NCBI GenBank assembly: GCA_020226215.1
Contig: CM035233.1
Span: 39,268,027-39,332,026 of the forward strand
DNA length: 64,000 nucleotides
Reading direction: 5' to 3'
Source: Sindora glabra
Lineage: Eukaryota > Streptophyta > Magnoliopsida > Fabales > Fabaceae
Shown here one piece after another: positions 47,521 to 60,936 of the stretch; position 1 is the stretch's first letter; each line of letters starts with the position of its first letter. The position numbers and the translations under genes were made by a program. The notes beneath the pieces are model-generated. The model was not told the origin of the DNA. It made no database searches and worked only from the letters and a program-made list of their open reading frames with translations.

Positions 47521-50500
47521 TTGAAATAGATTTTTGAAAATACAATTTTATACATTAGATTTATAGATTTGCATATGAATAATTGATGAGTAGCAAAATT
47601 TTTTAATTTTAAAATGTCTTTTGAGTACTAGTTTTGAAAAGTGACATTTCAATTGTTTTGACAGGAAAGTGGAACTCACGGTTCCCTTTTTCAAACAAAT
47701 TGAATTTATTAGGGAGCTGGGGAGTTTTCCGGCAAAAACGCAGGTGGACTTAAACTTTTGATTGCATCGTGTCCCATAATTTTTAAAACTTCAACTTATT
47801 TATATAAGAAAATGCTTGTCCCGCCTGCGGGGGTTCACTTGTAAGTGTCACAGTCTCTCATAGTAGCATTGGATCTGATTAGGATAGGAATTAGTTTGAA
47901 CTTGAACCTATAAAAAATTTAGAAGTTAGATTTATGGTGCATCTCTTTTTTCTTAGTGACATAAATTTATCATTAAAATTAATGAACCCCATTTAAAAAA
48001 TTATAACAATCATTTTAACTGCGTAAATATACGTTGTTAGAAAATGATGCACCATGAACATTCCTAATTTAATATGACATGTAGACAATGTAGAGTTAGG
48101 TAGGCGCCCCTCTTCATTTTCATTATTCAACTCCATCGTTGTTTTGAAAATGGGCGGCCGAACCAACCCGATTTATGATCATTTATATTATTGAGTAAAA
48201 CTCTATTTTGAACCATATAAAATTAAATTTATATTAATTTTATTTCTGACTAAAAATATATATTAATTTGATTTTTGAAAAATTAATTACATATTAAATT
48301 TTAATCTATCTATACAATAATTGAATCTAATTATTTAGGCTCCATATATTTTGTTAGAAAGTATTTTTTTTCATAGAAAAATATTATTTACATTTATATT
48401 AATAAATGAGTGACATGTCACTTATATTTATAGTTTAAAAAAATGATATCTAGAGTTATAATAATGGGAGAAAATAATTTTTTTAAAAAAGTAACTTATT
48501 TTTTTAATTTTTTATATTTAATATTAAACAATTAAAATATTTTCTCTTATCTTACCATTTTATAAGTATATTTTACAAAAACAAAATAAGTGGAATCTTA
48601 ATCGTACATTTAATTTTACCAGATTGAATCGGAGCAAAAATTCAGGCCGGATTTCATTTGTTGATCTCTATCACGAAATGAGTAGACCCCACAGTATAGT
48701 GAGATTCATTGATGAAACAAATACGCGCAACCTATATTCATTAATCTTAACGTTCATGTTCAGTTGTTTGTGCATCTCAACATCTATGTTAGATAATAAG
48801 CAAAAATGATAGTTTCCAATGTCTCTTTAACCCTCCAATACCAGAAACAAGAGAACATAAAGGAGGATTAGATTTGGTGTCCTACGTATGATACTGACGA
48901 CATGGATTCGCCATATCATTATATATTTGGATTTCCTTAGCATAGATATGGTAAATAAATATTGAATTACTGCCTCTGATTTGTTTTGTGCGGTAAATTC
49001 ATAGAAGATTAGGTCAAAATTGGTTTACCAGCAGAGGCAAGAGTGAAATCAAAAAATGACAATGTATTTTTTGGAGATCTTTGCACACATTATGAGAAGG
49101 TATATTATATCAAACTTGCAAAATCCATATACCAACTTGTGAGAATATCATTTTAATACACTTTTTGACGATGCGAATTATTAATTAAATATACTTTTTT
49201 TAATCTATTTATGCTAATTTTCAGGAAGCTGTGAATGTATCCCGTGGAAACCTCCTAACCTTCCCATTTGTTAGAGAAGCGTTAGCAAAGAAAACCTAGG
49301 CACTCAAAGGAGGATATAATTATGACTTTGTTAAAAGGAGCTTTGAGCTGTGGGCCATTGAGTTTGGCCTTTCTCCTCCCTTACCTGTATGAATGAATGA
49401 GCATCAACCAATAATTATCATCCCTCTTCTTTGACCTCCAAAAAATAATAGACTTGGAAGTTATGTTCCACATGCTCAGTCTAATAAATTAGTCCGAGTT
49501 TTCCCTCAATTCACAAAGTTTCCTTGTAGTAGTATTATTTACAGGAAATTCTTGTACGTTTCCGCTGTCTCTTCCTGTTCTTAATCACTCTAGACAATTT
49601 TCCAACTATGAATTGGTCCGAATAGGAATATTTATAAATCAGAGGGCATCAATCATATAAAATGATGAAAATATTATTATATGTGCTCTGATACTCAAAT
49701 TAAGAGGAAGTAGGAGAAATTAAAAATATAAGTAGATATATAATTGGATTTATTGGAATTATGAGGATATATTTATGTATAAATGTGAATATACTGTTAA
49801 GGGTATAAATGAGAATTAAATGTCTGTCCTTATTTTAACACAACTAAGGTATAGAAATTGTATCCGAGAGGCAACTATTTCCGAATGGATATTAAGAGGT
49901 CGTTTGGAATATTTATGTCTGGACTACATCCAAATTAAATTATATAAAAAAGTAACAACGACTTTCACTTTTATACACTGAACGTAATATTAGCTAGAAA
50001 TGTAGGAACGCGAGTAAACTTATATATAGATTAAAGCGTAAGCCGAATTAAATAATAAATATAACACACGCCATTGCTTCAAATCTTTGAAATTGAACAA
50101 TAGAATATGAAATCCTGTCTATATGGAGTACCGACTTCAATTTTGGTCTCCAAAGCAAAACGGCCTATTACATAATTTTGTATAATATGTTATGATTTTT
50201 TTTATCAAATTTATAATAGAGGGAAAACATATTATAAGGGAATGAATTCACATTATCTCATTCTGTTTTGTTAATTATTGGTCAAGTTGAAAAGAGAAAA
50301 AAAAACAAATCCTATTTAGAGCACCTAAAATCCCCTTTTTTATGTACAATGAAACCTAAAAACATTTTGTAACTATTTCCTTCAATATAATAAGAAAATG
50401 ACCAAAACTAAAGGGCGTAAATTGGATTAATTGGGAAAAAATGTATCAATTGCAAAATTTTTGAAAATAACATTTTATACTTTTCACAACTTTTTTTACT

Positions 50501-50739
50501 GAAAGCTGCAACTTTTAACTTCTATACATCATTAAAAGATATCAGTTATAACCTTTTTTCGCTTCTTACATGGAAAACATGCGCACACTTGCAACTTTTT
50601 GTAAGACAATTACAAAGTTTTTTTTTTAAATAAAATGTGGTAATATTTATGTTCAGAAAAACTCAAAAATTTCTTAACAGTGATGCTTGACCCCTTAATA
50701 GTTGTTAAAAACCACCATCATGGACACACTTTTACTTGA
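47521..50739. other. Intergenic, with duplicated segment 48640-49625
   Basis: 48190-48620 resembles 55560-55900 (AAAATTAAATT-rich repeat). 48640-49625 corresponds to 6390-7440. At about 49683 TGCTCTGATACTC resembles a copia primer site on the minus strand, but no LTR could be confirmed. No gene supported. Confidence 0.55.
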
Positions 50740-52711
50740 TGAGGGAATTGACAGTCTATCCTATGGAAGGAGCCTTCGTCTTACCAAAGGGCTTAACTAT
50801 TTAAAGGATTAATGGAATCGGAGGGTGAAGTCATTAGTTGTACAAGAGTGTGTGACCATAATTGGAGGGCATGAGCAAATTGTTCAAGAGGAAGTGATCC
50901 AAAATCATATCAAGGAGGTCCAAAGGAATATCTTATGTTACTCAAAGGAGCATTGCTAGAGGGCAAAGTAAATTACTGTAGAGGGAGTATTCCATATCAT
51001 GTTGAGATGGTCTAGAAGGATCATTTGACTTGCTCAAAGGAACATAGTCAAATGGCTAAGTAGAGATTTGGAGGAATCAATACTATATGCATAATCTATG
51101 GGTTGGATAGAGCGCATGCAATCTTCCTACATGATTCTTCAATGTAGTGGGCTAGGTTACATGGTTGATTAGTGGAGTGGCAATAATGACTCAAAGGAGT
51201 GGTAGCAAACTAGCACTACATAGTTGCTTGGTCGAGGAGACTTCATAACATTGAACTTACATTTGCTTGTGCACAAGCAAAGTAGAGCTAAAGCTAGAGT
51301 GGATGATGCTCTATGCTTAACCTCCTTCTACGAGTTAAACTGGGGAAGCCATTAAAGGATGAGCTCATTAAGCCATCAAAGGACACAACAAGGAGGGGTC
51401 ATGAGGATTACGATACTAGAGTGCATCAACTCCGAGTAGGCTATGATGGCCAAAGAGATGCCAATGGATATCAATTCATAGAAAATCAAAGGATCTAATT
51501 GAGTGTGAAAGTGACATTGCTAAGTGTCATGAATTGACTAAAAGCAAACAAGCAAACTTAGGAGTGAGGTTATGGGACTTCTTGCATAAATCAAGCGTAA
51601 GTCTTATCTCTTACACTAGTGGTATGGGACACTAGGTGCAAAATACCTAGTAGTCGATGATTCAAAGTGTTAAGCATTGTTCATGAGCTATAGTGTTGGC
51701 ATGCATTTCTTTTGCTACGGAGATGGCATCCATGCAAGCTGCAGAGGCAGTAAGCACATAGTTGCAGAGGCAGTAAGCACATAGTTGCAGAGGCAACTAC
51801 CTGTTGAATGAGTTACAGAGGTAACGAGTTCAAGAGAGCTTGTAGGTAAGCAACACTAGAGAGTATCAGGACATTTTGAAAGGAGACTACAAAGGTAGCC
51901 CTTTGAGAAATTTATGGATGATGCATTTTACCAAGAGAATACCTATGTTGTGGAGGCAACAGACAATCCAAATTCAAGATGGAGAAATATTCATAATGCT
52001 AAAAAAGACAAGCTTTGAGTCGGTCAAGGGAGTAACTTAAAGGAGTAAGTTGAAGACTACCATGAAGTTCTATGAAAGTAAGTAGGTTCTTCATGGAGCT
52101 ATGTCAAATTGAAGCATCAATGAAAGCATTGACATTTGAAGTAAGGGAGAATGTTAGAAGTTGGTTGTTGTGACAGTTTAATAAGCCAATGTGCTCGGAT
52201 TGAGATGAGACTTTGTGAAAAAAATCCAAGATGTTATGATGGCCTTATGGTTGAAATTTGGGATCAATTCATCTTGTGTATTATTTTTCTTAATTTTCCC
52301 AAGTTTGGGAGTATTTTAGTCATTTCAAATGATTTAGGAATTTAGAGGAGTTCAAAAAACCTATATTTGTTATCCTTGCATTTTTATCTTCGTGTTGATT
52401 GATTTTCATGTGAAACGGATACTTGAAACATGATGAAAAATGTTTATGAAAATTTAGAAAAAGTATATTATCTCCTAACAAGAGACTTTTTGTTCAAAAT
52501 ACTTTTTAAGGAGATGGAATATTCCAGGGGCCTGCAGGGCACCTGAATACTAAGCTAAAGACAAAAGTGTGTTAGCTTATAACCATCTCCTACACACTTT
52601 AAGCTATGAAATGAGACATAAATAAAGTGAATAGAGTGTTCATCTCTCTATTCAATTGTCCCTTTCGACCCATGTTGCCCAAAGGTTTCATATATTAAAG
52701 GATCTTACAGT
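50740..52711 (+). mobile_element. Non-coding LTR-retroelement fragment (LARD-like)
   Basis: 50740-52148 is a non-AT-rich stretch without a long open frame (the best is 61 codons at 51313-51498, unrecognised). It ends in a purine tract GAAGTAAGGGAGAA, immediately followed at 52149 by TGTTAGAAGTTGG, which looks like an LTR start; CTTACA near 52711 may be its end. The 5' LTR was not found. This organisation fits a large non-autonomous derivative truncated at the 5' side. The classification is inferred. Confidence 0.4.
51741..51800. repeat. 23-bp tandem repeat
   Basis: GCAGAGGCAGTAAGCACATA plus GTT is repeated from 51741 and 51764, with a partial third copy from 51787. Confidence 0.9.
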
Positions 52712-52889
52712 TTGGTATGCACGAATGCTTCAATAATATATGATATTGGCTTGTAAACATGTTGTATGTAAGACTCGTTATGTGAGCAACAAGTCTTTAA
52801 TATCATGTTATCTTTACCAAGCGTGCCAAAAGAGAGTTTTAAGTAAGAAGGTTGGCATGTACGCCAAAAATGGCCAGCAAATACAGCAC

Positions 52890-54060
52890 GGTTTCAACTA
52901 AAGAGCTATCGGAGCATGACACATGCCAATATGACATTGGCCAACAGTATATGGCAGCGACTTAATTCCTGAATTAGGTTTTGTGCTGTTTGCAAACTTA
53001 ACCTTTGCTGTCTTGTCAATGATTTTACTTATCCAAATAATCAGAGCATTAACATTAACTAAAATAAGTTAAGTTATTAAGTAAAGTTGGCATTATATAA
53101 AAAAAAGTAAGTAATGTAACAAGGTCCAGGTAGAAAACTCACTTTGTTCTCTATAGTAGCGAACCCAACACCGGTGGATGTACCTAATGGTGAGGCATTA
53201 ATACATATTCATCCCAATATCTTTACCATCACTATCAAGCAGCGGCCCTCCACCGTTTCCAGGATTGGGGGCTGCAGTAATCTGTAATGCACTTGCTATT
53301 GGGTGTTCAATCTTAGGGTTTAGGGCCTCATGATTAACTCCACTGGAAAAAAATGGAAAAATCAATTTGGGGGTGTATTTTTATGCTTTATAAAATAAGA
53401 TGGAATTAGCCAACAATGGTTGACTTAACTTGTTGTGATGATTCAAATAAGATTCTATGATTCCCTTTTGTCATAGGTTCAAATTCCCCTCAAGACCCAA
53501 TTGAGTTGGGTAGTATTGAAAGAACCTCTCTGTCATTTTAGTCAACTCCATTATTAAAAATATCGAAGAAATCGATAGGAATCATAATAAATACACGAGA
53601 CACAACAAGGCTTACATCAACTTTAATAGTAGGCTCTGCCATCATTTAATATTTTGTGGCAAACAGTTTGAGTATAAACGTGTAGCTAACATGGGAAATC
53701 AGATTAGTACAAATGACAATGCATCAAGATATACCTGATGACCCACAGCCTGGCACTTGCACATCCAATTGTGGATTAGGATAACCCCAACATTTCAGAA
53801 ACATTATAACAATTGTCAGAGAAGAAAACCTTTCCTTTTTAACAGCAAGAATAAATTGAATGACTAATGAACTAAATAAAGGGAAAAGATCCAGACGATT
53901 TAATATTTTGCAGAAAACTTACCTTATAGTGCTTATTCTTGCAACAGGGCAGGAACAATTGTTGCACACTTTCCCGGCTTTGGGCTGCGATGGCTTCAAC
54001 ATGGGGAGAAAAGACATCAGATCAACAAACTCTGAAACAACCAAGGACTGCAGCGGAGCA
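52890..54060 (-). pseudogene. Deg/HtrA-like protease pseudogene (copy B)
   Basis: Remnants of the Deg gene in the order of copy A. Exon-1-like (about 54020-53923, ending ARISTIR at a GTAAGT donor). A fused tail of exon 3 plus exon 4 (about 53800-53735, GYPNPQ onward). The serine exon 53342-53143 has the same phase and acceptor as copy A and reads ALQITAAPNPGNGGGPLLDS. An exon-6-like piece lies at 53040-52900 (FANSTKPNSGIKS). The segments that should hold the catalytic His and Asp are absent: only about 120 bp separate exon 1 from the exon-3 tail. The catalytic serine of GNSGGP is glycine (GNGGGP). A one-base shift creates a stop after GMNMY, with ASPLGTSTGVGFA in the next frame. Not functional. 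Confidence 0.75.
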
Positions 54061-55971
54061 AATGAGCGCGCAGAAACCTAGCTGGCTAAGCCTACTGCAG
54101 AAGTGATGAAGATTTGACTAACTTGTTATTTATGGCACAGTGAAGTCTCTTTATGAGGACCACTTAACGAAATTAAACCGTAAGTCCACAGTATTGTCAT
54201 ATTTGGGCGTAACGGTATAGTACTTTTTCCCCCTCTTAAAACATGTTTCTGAAAATGAGGAAAACACTGATACAATATTGTAAGTAGAGTAAATCAACTA
54301 CTGAATATGAAGCTCAAACAATAACTCTTGCCAATTTCTTACAAAACAAGCAACTTATCTAGCATATTTCCAATGCTGAGAACTTTAATCACCCTTACAA
54401 TTTTGTTCAAGTACAATAAAAATAAGGCAATTTTTTTCATACATTAAATTCATTTATGCATTGAATATTTAATAATTTATATTAAATTTTATATTTTTAA
54501 AAAAATATTTAATTCAATAATTCATAATTTATCAATAAGATCAATTCATATATGTATTGAATTTTATTCGATGCATGATAAAATTGATCTTTTTATATAG
54601 CTCATAGGAGATATCCATGTTGCTATTAGCCAGAATCTAGCCCATGTTAACATAAGTTCTGTATAATTATTTGGCCAATAAGAGCTACTGTGAGATTTTA
54701 CGGTAAGCAAGAACTAACAAGTACAAAATACAAATACTATATGAAAAAATGATATAGTAGAAATTACTCATTTTTAGTCGTCGACATAATTTCCTTCTTT
54801 TAGATGTTCAGTGTAGAAGAAACAAGTCAAAGAACCTCAACTACGGGAATCTCTCTTGATTTTAATCCATGCTAAGTTACCAGGTTACACAACAGCATAA
54901 GATTTTCCAAACATAGAAAGGATGTAAATTATTAATGTTAATCATAAAATTTGAAAGGAAAAATACATTTTACGCGCCTTTAATTTTGTCCTTTTTTTTA
55001 CCTCACTTGTTTGTTATTTTAAATATTATGATTTATTTACTTATGTTAACAATTATTTATACTTTGCCAATTTTAATTTTTTTCCATCCAAAATTTAATA
55101 GAAAAGTCATGTATAATGTATGTGATTTTTTTTTTAATTTTGACTCAATTTGATGTCTCTTAAGAATGAATTTACTTTTCAAAAAAACTTATTTGACACC
55201 CTTTATTTAGCAATTATAAATTAAATTATAGAAAATAAATCTCCAATAAAATTAGTGTTTTCTTGGAATAATTTGATTATAAATGATTGTGAAATTGAAT
55301 TAAAAATTGGAAAGTAAAGGTTATATATAATGTATATAAGATTTTTATTAAATTCTAGATGGAGAACAATTTAAATGGACAAATTATTAACGATCGAAAA
55401 TATAAATAAATAAATTAAAATGTTTAAAACTATAACCAAACTAAGTTAAAAAGAGTAAAATTACGGATGGATAAAAAGTAAATTTTCCAATTTGAAAATA
55501 TAAAAGCTAGCGCCCCCAAGACAAAACGTTTTGGTTACATTATTAGATTTTTAAAAAAATGACAAAATTTTATTTTTGATCCTTATAAAATTAAATTAAT
55601 ATTAATTTAATTCCTCACTAAAAGCTTATATCAATTGAATTTATATAAGATTAATTTCATATTAAATTTTAATCCCTTTATATAGTAATTTAGTAAATTC
55701 ATTTATTAATTTAATAATAATAATAATAAAATAATAAATGATATCTAAATAATTTTAGTAGAAAATTATTAATTTAAAATATTTAAGTTAATTTTACTCA
55801 TTCTTTTTTATCTTCACAATAAACTAACTTTAATAACTTTTATTATTTTATTGTCATTAAATTAATAATTTAATTTTTTTATTCAAATTAAAAAAATGAA
55901 GCTTACTTACGTTCCAGCAAATGTAGAGGTTAAAAAAAATTCCAATATAAATATAAAATATTTATATAATT
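54061..55971. other. 5' flank of Deg copy B and intergenic DNA
   Basis: 54810-54920 matches 24290-24400 of module A. 54935-55900 is AT-rich, with 55560-55900 resembling 48190-48620. No gene supported. Confidence 0.5.
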
Positions 55972-56356
55972 AATCAAAGTATAGAGATTAGGAAGGAAAT
56001 ATTGAAAGACAAAGGAAGATAGAGAAAAATAAGATAAAAATAGATTGGGTTGATAATTGAAATGGAGAGTAAATCCAAATACCAACCATCTATAGGCGAT
56101 GCCTTCCGGCCAATAAGAAAGGCTTTGCATTGTGAAGTGCAAGATTTGACGACTTTGGCCTCAATCAAAGTACAAAGATTGGGAAGGGAAGATTGAAAGA
56201 CAAAGGAAGATAGATAAAAATAAGACAAAGGTAAATTGGGTGGAGAATTGAAATGGTGAGTAGGTTCAAATACCAACCATCTATAGGCCATGCCTTTTAG
56301 CCAATAAGAAAGGCTTCATTTGCATTGTGAAGTGCAAGGTTTAACAAGTTTGGCCT
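55972..56356. repeat. 191-bp tandem duplication
   Basis: Two adjacent copies starting AATCAAAGTAYARAGATT at 55972 and 56163 share CAAATACCAACCATCTATAG and the CCAATAAGAAAGGCTT block. The second copy has a small extra CATTTG insertion. Confidence 0.9.
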
Positions 56357-56497
56357 TGAGAGTTGATTTCTTTTGTTTGAAAACAAAATTTTAAACAAAG
56401 AAAAAAGAAGGATGATAATTAATGCGAGAGGAAATTTACGTTGGTAAAGGACAAGAATTTATTTTTTTATAATTTCTTTGTGGGCAAGACCTTTATT

Positions 56498-58099
56498 TGA
56501 TTAATCTATACATCACAATGCATCAAAATTAGTTTATTATTAATTTTTTTAAAATAATGCAGTATAGTGAAATAAGCTAATTCATACCCCTAGTGATTCT
56601 TTAAACTATCTTTTTTAATTGATTTTCCTCCAATATTTACACAATTAATGTAAACACTAAACACTAAGAAATTAATGTAAACAAAACGAAAGATAGAAAC
56701 TGGATAGAATGTATAATGCAGTAATAGAATGTAGTACGTAAACTAAAATAGAATTAAAGTTAGGGGGTTTTGTAAATTGAAATTGAAATAAATATATTAA
56801 ACAAAATAAAACATGAAATAAATAGAAAGGGAGAAATCAATATGATAAACTAGACAATTCAAGAAATTAAAAGCTTTAGTTTAGATTAATCATAGATCAA
56901 TTGAGATTTAATTTTTCTAATTAATCTTTCAATTTTGAATTAACCAGAACCCCTACAATAATTCATGAATCCTACGTTAGATGACTATCTATGATTTCAT
57001 CAATTAAAATTAATCGAATTAAGCAACTACTATAATCCTTAAGTTAGATCGAAATTAACTTAAAGATAGAATTTGATTGATTTGAGAAATTAAATTGGAA
57101 ATCTTCAAATTAATCCCTTAACCCTTTATCCTTCTGTGTAAAATCGTGATTTACTAACCACAATTCAACATCAAAATAGCAAAAGATTAGAAATCACAAG
57201 GATGATTATCAATTATACTAAATCAATATCCAACACATATAACTTCAAAAAAATTAGCACAAGTAATTGGGGAAAGAGCAAATTTAATTAAAGAAAGTCA
57301 ATGTCACAAATCATAATCTCATAATTCAAAAGAAGAAAGTCTCAAACTCCTTGAATTAATTCTAAATTTAGCCTTCCATGGCTAGAGAATACGAGAGCTA
57401 GAAAAAGAAGGGAAAAACTATCTGCTAAATACTATCTAATCTATTATGTCTAATGAGTTTTTCTCCTTTTGTCTAACCTTATTAACCTAACACCCTATTG
57501 GACCTAGATTGTATGTCTTTTAGGATTACAAAAATGGGGTCTTTCTAATTTTTAGAAACTCAAACCTATTTTTTACTAGGAAATTAACTCTAATAATTAA
57601 AACAGTGAATTAATACACAAAAGTTTGGTTAATATAATATAGGACTACTAAAACAACATAATTCAATTAATCATAAAAGTTATAGAGTTAGGTTTTATGG
57701 AGATTTAGGCACTGATTTCATTTGATTATACCTCTATAACTTTAGATATGACCTAAAAACTGAAGCTGACTCAGTTAGGAGAAAGATAGGGCTTTAGCTT
57801 TTTGGGTAAATAAGGACATGAAGGAGTCCAAATTGGGCTTTGACCAAAAAAATGAAGTTATAGATCCTTCTTTCAGCTTTGAAATGGTATAAAGATCATA
57901 TCAATTTGACATCCAGAGCACAAGGTATAGTTGAAAGACTAAAAAAGTGTTAAAATCCAACATTAACCAAATAAATTTAGAATATTATAAAACTAACTTT
58001 AAATTATAAAACAAGATCAATTCTATGAAATTAAGCATACGTAACTTATTAAGAAACATGAAATAGAAAGAAATAATATAATAAATATTTTTCTTACTA
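56498..58099 (-). repeat. 3' LTR of Athila-like element
   Basis: Its first 840 bases align with 63169-64000, for example GGGGTTTTGTRAATTGAAATT and AAAATAGCAAAAGATTAGAA. The right end is set by the adjoining minus-strand purine tract. Confidence 0.78.
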
Positions 58100-58115
58100 A
58101 ATTCCCCCACACTTA
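58100..58115 (-). promoter_or_regulatory. Polypurine tract of Athila-like element
   Basis: Minus strand AAGTGTGGGGGAATT next to the LTR. A second G-run (ATGGGGGGAGA) lies at about 59380-59390, as is common in Athila 3' regions. Confidence 0.65.
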
Positions 58116-59794
58116 GCTTTACACATCTTTGGGTAAGACACAACTTTAAAAAGAATTTACTTTCTAAAAATTTTAAAATTATAAATCCACAAGTAAGAGA
58201 TAAATAAAGGCCAGCAAGAAACATAACACATCATAAAGAAAAACCTTGAGAAGTATGAAATTAACCAATATAGCAACTTCATTCAAAAAGAGTATATTAA
58301 TATAGTAGATTCTCACAAGATTCTCACAAGATTCACTCTACAACTCTAAAGTGTTTTGGATAAGTGTTTTAGTAAAGTTCTTTCCATGAAATTGGCCTAC
58401 CATAAGTTTGCTAATCATCTAATCTCCACTATTCAAATCATATGCACAACATAAATCAAAAGGTCTTTATTTTAGTTTGTAATGAGGCTAGGGAAAAAGG
58501 AAAGATAAAAAAGGATATGAAAGGGTAGAAACCAAAGAAATCAATAGAGTACTTTAATCAAATATATAAAGGAAAATTATAAATAATTATAACTCAACAC
58601 AACAATCTAAATTTAAACTTAAACACACATCAACTTCTATATTTTTCCTTTTCCTTTTCTTTTTTTCTTTCTTCTTTCCTTTTTTAAATTTCCTTTTTTC
58701 AAAAATTATTTTATTTTATTTTATTTTTTTCTCTTTTTTTTGTTTTTGGACCTTTGTTTCTTTTTTTACCCAACCTTTCAATTTAAAGTTAATGATTTTT
58801 CATGAGAAATATACTCACACACCCCTACTCTTATTAAAGAGTTCATCTCACAAAAATTCAAATGCTTTAATAATCTCTAAAATTAGGCAAAGACATTTAT
58901 TTTTCATTAGAAAAATATTCTCATGGGTTAATTAATAAAGAAAAGGACAATTAAAGCTCAAAAAGGTTAACAATGATAAAAACTCAAGGTTAGCTATGTA
59001 GAATCAAAGCAAATTCTAAAAAAATAAATCATAGAAGAATGTGACACAAAAAGGAAAAAGAATGGTGTGAATTTTCAACATAAGGCTCAAAATTTCATAA
59101 GGTAAGTTATGCTATCAAGTTCAACCTACCAATTCAAAATCTATCACTACATCAATCAATTTCAAAAAGTAAAATTTTTTATTCAATCATATTATGAATT
59201 CTATTTAACTTTAATTGAATCCTAGTCATGAAAATGTAAAAATTTTCATCAACAAAAAGCAATTAAAATGACTCAAAAAAAGATTAAAAAATAAGTGAAA
59301 AATACATTCTTTTTTAAAAAAATTTATTTTTTAAAGGCATCAAATAAAAATACAAAGCATAAGATAAATCCTAAAAGTCTCCCCCCATATTTAAATTTTA
59401 CATTGTCATCAATGTAAAGCATACTAACCTCATCAAGAAAGATCATCAAGAGATATAATGAAAGATAAAAGATAAGGAAAATAAAAGAGAATTGTAGGAG
59501 AAAGCAAATCTAAGTGACTTAGGTTACCTCCCAAGAAGTGTTTGTCTTTAATATCTTTACCTAAACTATCACTTCAATTTCTTCAATTGAGATCTATTTG
59601 ATGATTGGTTACCTCCATTACTTCCAAATTTCCAACCTTTACTTTATTCATGAAAGAGTTGCTTTAAAAATAAAGGCCATCTAGAAAAATTCCTCCAATA
59701 ACTATTCTTAAATTACTCTTGTTTGAATGTTTGAAATTATCTTGTAAAACAAATTCAACATGTTCAACAAATTGTAAGAATGAGAATGATCAAG
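58116..59794. other. Non-coding 3' internal region of Athila-like element
   Basis: AT-rich with a T-rich stretch at 58630-58760. No env-like or pol-like motif was found. Confidence 0.55.
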
Positions 59795-60640
59795 TTAAAA
59801 GCACTCTTTTTCCTTTAAAAGTAGAATGTCTTTATCATCATTTTGTTCTATGATATTTGAAACAACAATTTTGTTTTCATCACTTACAAGGGCATCAATT
59901 GTAGCATATATAGCACACCTATAATCACTATTTTTATAAGTGTATTCATGGTTATCCACACAATCCATAAATTTAGAAAGTTCAAGAAACTCATCAAGTA
60001 TGTTATCATATGTATCATCAACATGTAAATCAAAATCAACAAATGCAAAACCAATAACATCAAAATCAAAAATGTCAAAATAAAAAATAGTAAAAGTAGC
60101 ATAAAAAAATTCAAAATAAGGAATATCATGTATTAAAGGCTCCAAAATGTAAGAAAGGATATAGAATTATCTTATATAGCCTCAAAAATATTGAACTTGG
60201 CTATAACACCATTAAACTCCATGGTTAATGTTTCATCACGAACATTAATCATAGTTTTTATTGTCTTTAAAAAAAGCTAACCAAGAATAATTAGTGGAAG
60301 GACTTTAGATGTCTCATTCTCCATCTTCAAAATGTAAAAATTTACCAAAAAGATGAGTCCAATAACTTATACTAAAATATCCTTAACAACACCTAAAAGG
60401 TGAATGTTTGATCTATTTGTTAATTAAACAACTACCTATATTGTTTGATCTATTTGCTAATTAAACAACTACCTATGTTTCTTTCAAAGCCCCCAAATTT
60501 AAAGCATTAAAAAAAAAAGAAAAAAGCATGATATTAATTGATGCTCTTAAGTCTAACATGGCATGCTTAATTTTGGTTTTACCTATAACACATGGAATAG
60601 TGAATGTGTTTAGATTTTTATATTTTCTTAGTAATTTTCT
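59795..60640 (-). pseudogene. gypsy protease-like relic
   Basis: About 60350-60170 reads, with stops, LPLIILG, then FLKTIKTMINVRDETLTMEF and IAKFNIFE, matching the segment of plant gypsy proteases that follows the active site (usual form I-L-G-R-P-F-L). 60145-59795 is an open acidic stretch of 116 codons of unknown identity. Confidence 0.6.
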
Positions 60641-60936
60641 TTAAATGATAGCAGACATGTTTGCCTTCACACTTATTTTCTTATTATCCCTTAATTTTCT
60701 CTTATTAATGCACAAATTTTTTACAAAGTTAGCATACCTTAGAATTTGTCTTATTAAATATAGAAAAGGTATGTTAATTTATATTTTTCCTAAAGAATTT
60801 CAAAATGTGATTTTCATCTTCAATTTTCTTTGTTAAAAAATTGTTCTTCTATTTGGAAAAGAAAGGGAGTAGAAAAATTAATAGGAGGTAGAGATGTACG
60901 GAAAAAAATTACCACACTATCACTATATTTTTGCTT

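Noticed and set aside
49680..49900. Another copia primer site and LTR (TGCTCTGATACTC)
   Set aside because: A single short match; no paired LTR or gag-pol nearby.
53400..53530. SINE-like stretch with GGTTCAAATTC
   Set aside because: The B box is plausible but the A box is too degenerate and no boundaries could be set. It lies in an intron of the Deg pseudogene.
59884..60129. Hydrophobic open frame that looks like a membrane protein
   Set aside because: It is a shadow frame of the AT-rich acidic stretch on the same strand, with no independent support.
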